From Oscillospiraceae bacterium (lineage in GTDB: Bacteria; Bacillota; Clostridia; Oscillospirales; UBA929): DNA of 7,729 nt. Within the stretch, counting starts at the first letter, position 1. Each line of letters opens with the position of its first letter. The translations under genes and the position numbers were made by a program. The stretch is taken from the NCBI GenBank assembly GCA_031258665.1, contig JAIRML010000238.1:1-7729 (forward strand), given 5' to 3'. Below, piece after piece: positions 5,088 to 7,729 of this stretch. The notes under the pieces are model-generated. The model made no database searches, had not been told where the DNA came from, and worked only from the letters and a program-made list of their open reading frames with translations.

Positions 5088-7690
5088 ACCCCCGCCTCCG
5101 CCGCCGTGCCGGCGGTCTCCCGGCCCGCGTCGGGGGATCTGATGAGCCGCATGTCCGCCGCGATGCGCACGGCGTCCGCCCGGTTGACGGCGCCCAGTTT
5201 ATTGTATATACTTTTGATGACGCCCTTCACCGTGTTGTCCGAGAGGTAGGAGGCGGCGGCGATCTCCACCCGCGTGAAGCCCTGCGCCAGGCTGTTCAGC
5301 ACCTCCCGCTCGCGGTGAGAGAGCCGGACGGCCGGGAGTTCCTCTCCGCCCGGCGCGCTGTAGCCCCTGACAAAGAGCGTCAGTTTTTTGGCGTAGGCGG
5401 AGGACTTGCGGCGTATGGCCTCCAGCCAGGACTTTGAGAGCGTGCAAGACATGTCCTCCAGCGCGGCCCCGGCCAGCGTCCGCATGTCCCGCCCCATCTC
5501 GATAAACGGCATGTCGAGGTCCTCACTCCGGGCGATCGCGCGGGCCTCCGCGAGCGCGCGCAGCGCGCCCGGCTTGTCCCCGGTGCGGTAGAGGCAGACG
5601 GCCCGCAGCACGGTGAGTTCCAGTTTCCCCATCAAAAAATCCTCCACCCCCCGCAGGGCCTCCCGGTTTTCGAAGAAGGTGAGAACCAGATGATACCGCT
5701 TTTCCGCCATGTGGTACTTGGCCCGCACGATGTTTTCGAGCCCGTAGATGAGCGAGTTTAAGTCGCTCTTCGCAAAGTCGTTCCTGAGCCAGACGGCGAT
5801 GTCGCCGAGGCGTCCGATCTGCGCGAAGAACCAGCCCGCCGTGATGTCGTACAGCGTCCCGCTGTTGAAGAATTCCGGGTGCTCGCACAGTGTCCCGATC
5901 CGGGCCAGCAGGCAGCGGGCCCTCTGCGCGTCCCCCGCGTGGATGGCGATCCGGATCAGGAAAAACAGCCCCCGGACCTCCACCTGAAACTGCTCCCGCT
6001 CCCGTGCCTGGTCGACGGCCAGATGGGAGAGCCGCTCGGCCTCTTTCAGGTCGTTTTTGAAGTAGGCGGTCTCGGCGGCGGCGAGGGCCTCGGTCCCGGA
6101 CAACATGCCGTTTTTCGCCTTTGTCACATAGTGCGCGTAGCGGGCGTAGATCATGTTCGCGCGCGCGAGGTACCCCCGCTCGGCCGGGTAGGAGACCCGG
6201 TTCACATAGGAGCTGATGAGCGTCCGCTCGGTGGGCCCCCGGGTCATGCCGCCGCTGAGCTGGAAGTACCGGTAGCCCATCTCGCAGTGGTAGGAGTGGT
6301 CCATGATGTTTGTATACAGGGCCGTGAACAGCCCGATGTAGCCGAGCTGCAGGTGGCATTCCGAGAGCAGCCAGCAGTGCATCTGCGTGGACGGCAGCTG
6401 CTCGTAGCGCCGGATGATCCCGCGCGCCTCCTCGGCCGCCTCGTCGAAACGCAAGAGGCTCTGGAGTGTCTTGTTTTTGATGATGTACAGCTCCACATGG
6501 TCGCGGTAGGCGTGTTCCGGGAGTTTTTCCAACAGCGCGAGCAGGAACTCCGCGTCGCGCTTCGACGTCATCCGGGTCATCGGGTAGGCGACCTCGGCCA
6601 CGCCCCGGTAGTCGCCCGCTTTCTCGTAGTAGGTGACGGCGTCGATGGCGTAGTCGTTGGCGGCGCACCAGCGCGCGGCTTTGGCGTAGATGTCCCGCTG
6701 CTTGTCCGGCGTGAGCCGGCTCTGCTTCTGGCGCAGGAACTCGAGGAAGAGATGGTGGATCTGGTAGGCGTCCGTGTAACTGTCGTACCGGATGAGGAAG
6801 CTCATCCGCCCGATCTGCGCCGGCAGAGACTCGTCCGGCGCCAGCGTCCGCAGCAGCTCCATCGGCAGGTGTTCGAGGAGAGAGAGCCCGATGAGAAAGC
6901 GCTGCAACGGCTCCGGGGCCACCGAGAAGATCTCCGCCTCGATCAGTTTGAAGAGATTCAGCCGCATGGCGGACAGCGCGTACGCCTCCCCCGCCGGGCC
7001 GTTTTTGAGCGCGAGCGCCAGCAGGCTGACGGCAAAGGCCCACCCCCCGGTGGCCGCGTACGCGCCGGCGGCGGTCTGCGGTGAGAGCGTGACCCCCAAC
7101 ATCTGAAAGTACCGCAGCATCTCGTCCTCCCGAAAGCGCAAGTCCTCCTCGCCGATCTGAAACAACTGCCCCCGGGCCATCGGGCTGATCAGATTGATGG
7201 CCGGCTCGTTGCGCGAGATGAGCACGACGGAGACATCTTGAAACGGCGCGGCCACGACCTCCACAAACCGCAGGATCGACGGTTCCCGGATCAGATGGAA
7301 GTCGTCGAGGACAATGACGTACCGCGTCTCCGGCGGCGCGCCGGGCAGCGCCCGGTACTGCGCCAGCTGCGCCTTTGTCTCGGGAAACCCTATGGCCTTC
7401 ATCTGGGCCGCCAAGGCCCGGTCATACCCCGCAACCGCCCGGGTAAATGTGTCCCAAAACCGTCCGACCAGGTTGTCCGCCGCGGAGAGCGGCAGCCAGA
7501 ATGTCACCGCCCCGCAGGCCCTCAGAAACGAACCCACCGCCTGTGTCTTGCCGAACCCCGGGCCGGCCACCACCGTGACCATCTCGCTCTGTATGGCCCG
7601 GCGCATCAGGCTGTGGATATGCGGCCGCTCCAGATAGGCCTGCCGCCCGGACATGACGTTCGTACTGTGGGTAAAAAATGACTCCCGCAT
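5084..7690 (-). CDS. MalT-type LuxR-family transcriptional activator (STAND ATPase, helical repeats, C-terminal HTH)
   Basis: This 868-aa cytoplasmic regulator matches MalT-type proteins in size (about 850-900 aa) and layout. In that family, ATP and inducer binding let the protein oligomerise and activate promoters. The N-terminal ATPase has Walker A GPGFGKTQ (43-50) and Walker B YVIVLDDFHLI (124-134). ISRNEP (158-163) follows in the usual sensor position. The TGGWAFAVSLLA segment (214-225) and YQIHHLFLEFLR (309-320) mark the family's winged-helix linker. WCAANDYAIDAVTYYEKAGD (341-360) opens a long helical, TPR-like region to about 770, the likely ligand-sensing part. The C-terminal LuxR HTH spans about 789-849: LSHREREVLNSLAQGFTRVE, then NTVKGVIKSIYNKLGAVNRA. 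The start at 7690 has AAAGGGGG 7 nt upstream. The gene leads an operon with two membrane-protein genes and overlaps the first of them by 4 nt, so those genes and itself are its likeliest targets. The ligand is unknown. Confidence 0.93.
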   Translation of the reverse strand: MRESFFTHSTNVMSGRQAYLERPHIHSLMRRAIQSEMVTVVAGPGFGKTQAVGSFLRACGAVTFWLPLSAADNLVGRFWDTFTRAVAGYDRALAAQMKAIGFPETKAQLAQYRALPGAPPETRYVIVLDDFHLIREPSILRFVEVVAAPFQDVSVVLISRNEPAINLISPMARGQLFQIGEEDLRFREDEMLRYFQMLGVTLSPQTAAGAYAATGGWAFAVSLLALALKNGPAGEAYALSAMRLNLFKLIEAEIFSVAPEPLQRFLIGLSLLEHLPMELLRTLAPDESLPAQIGRMSFLIRYDSYTDAYQIHHLFLEFLRQKQSRLTPDKQRDIYAKAARWCAANDYAIDAVTYYEKAGDYRGVAEVAYPMTRMTSKRDAEFLLALLEKLPEHAYRDHVELYIIKNKTLQSLLRFDEAAEEARGIIRRYEQLPSTQMHCWLLSECHLQLGYIGLFTALYTNIMDHSYHCEMGYRYFQLSGGMTRGPTERTLISSYVNRVSYPAERGYLARANMIYARYAHYVTKAKNGMLSGTEALAAAETAYFKNDLKEAERLSHLAVDQAREREQFQVEVRGLFFLIRIAIHAGDAQRARCLLARIGTLCEHPEFFNSGTLYDITAGWFFAQIGRLGDIAVWLRNDFAKSDLNSLIYGLENIVRAKYHMAEKRYHLVLTFFENREALRGVEDFLMGKLELTVLRAVCLYRTGDKPGALRALAEARAIARSEDLDMPFIEMGRDMRTLAGAALEDMSCTLSKSWLEAIRRKSSAYAKKLTLFVRGYSAPGGEELPAVRLSHREREVLNSLAQGFTRVEIAAASYLSDNTVKGVIKSIYNKLGAVNRADAVRIAADMRLIRSPDAGRETAGTAAEAGV
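5095..5099 (-). promoter_or_regulatory. Shine-Dalgarno site of the DUF5058 gene
   Basis: GGAGG on the minus strand lies 7 nt upstream of the ATG at 5087, inside the last codons of the LuxR-type regulator gene. It supports the chosen start and the ATGA overlap. Confidence 0.65.
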
Positions 7691-7697
7691 GGCAGTG

Positions 7698-7705
7698 CCC
7701 CCTTT
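7698..7705 (-). promoter_or_regulatory. Shine-Dalgarno site of the LuxR-family activator
   Basis: AAAGGGGG on the minus strand sits 7 nt before the ATG at 7690 and decides this start over the internal Met13. The remaining leader to the window edge (7706-7729) shows only a 12-nt self-complementary CG-rich run at 7714-7725. No -10/-35 promoter pair is visible; the promoter is probably outside the window. Confidence 0.75.
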
Positions 7706-7729
7706 CCCGGATGCCGCGCGCGCGGAGTG

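Noticed and set aside
5523..7043. Long minus-strand frame (506 codons) in another phase of the LuxR-type gene, and a 401-codon plus-strand frame opposite it (5879-7084)
   Set aside because: Both are Arg/Gly/Pro-rich shadows without motifs. The 868-aa frame carries all family motifs along its length.
7714..7725. CG-rich 12-nt palindrome upstream of the regulator as an operator site
   Set aside because: It is a simple alternating CG run in GC-rich DNA at the window edge, with no second copy or promoter in view.

Overview
The window is GC-rich (about 60-65% by eye) and densely coded, with very short gaps, frequent 4-8 nt gene overlaps and strong purine-rich Shine-Dalgarno sites. The gene families are a MacB-type ABC exporter with a short-hairpin adaptor, a DUF5058 membrane protein and a very large MalT-type LuxR regulator. 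Together they point to a high-GC anaerobic Clostridia-like Firmicute. That assignment is inference from family distribution. No rRNA, tRNA, CRISPR array, insertion sequence or phage gene is visible.

Plus strand, 1-3477: a tightly coupled three-gene exporter operon. It comprises a periplasmic-adaptor/HlyD-like protein whose 5' end lies outside the window, a MacB/LolD-type ATPase, and a MacB/FtsX-type permease. Stop and start codons overlap at both junctions (8 nt and 4 nt). The three products should form one efflux complex: the ATPase drives the permease, and the adaptor guides substrate outside the membrane. The substrate cannot be read from the sequence. The adaptor is unusual in having two consecutive lipoyl/hairpin modules.

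Convergent junction, 3478-3556: a short spacer between the two operons. It holds an 8-bp perfect hairpin and a long GC-rich hairpin that runs into the last codons of the minus-strand gene. It also holds a diverged echo of the permease's own C-terminal coding sequence. Neither hairpin has a U-tract.

Minus strand, 7690 down to 3557: a second three-gene operon, read from high to low coordinates. It encodes an 868-aa MalT-type (STAND ATPase) LuxR regulator, a DUF5058 membrane protein coupled to it by an ATGA stop/start overlap, and, 52 nt further on, a 252-aa multi-pass membrane protein without a named family. The simplest reading is a two-component membrane module, probably a transporter, made under the control of a ligand-sensing, ATP-dependent activator encoded in the same transcript. 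This regulator-DUF5058-partner unit is the most interesting part of the window. The ligand, the cargo and the function are all unknown.
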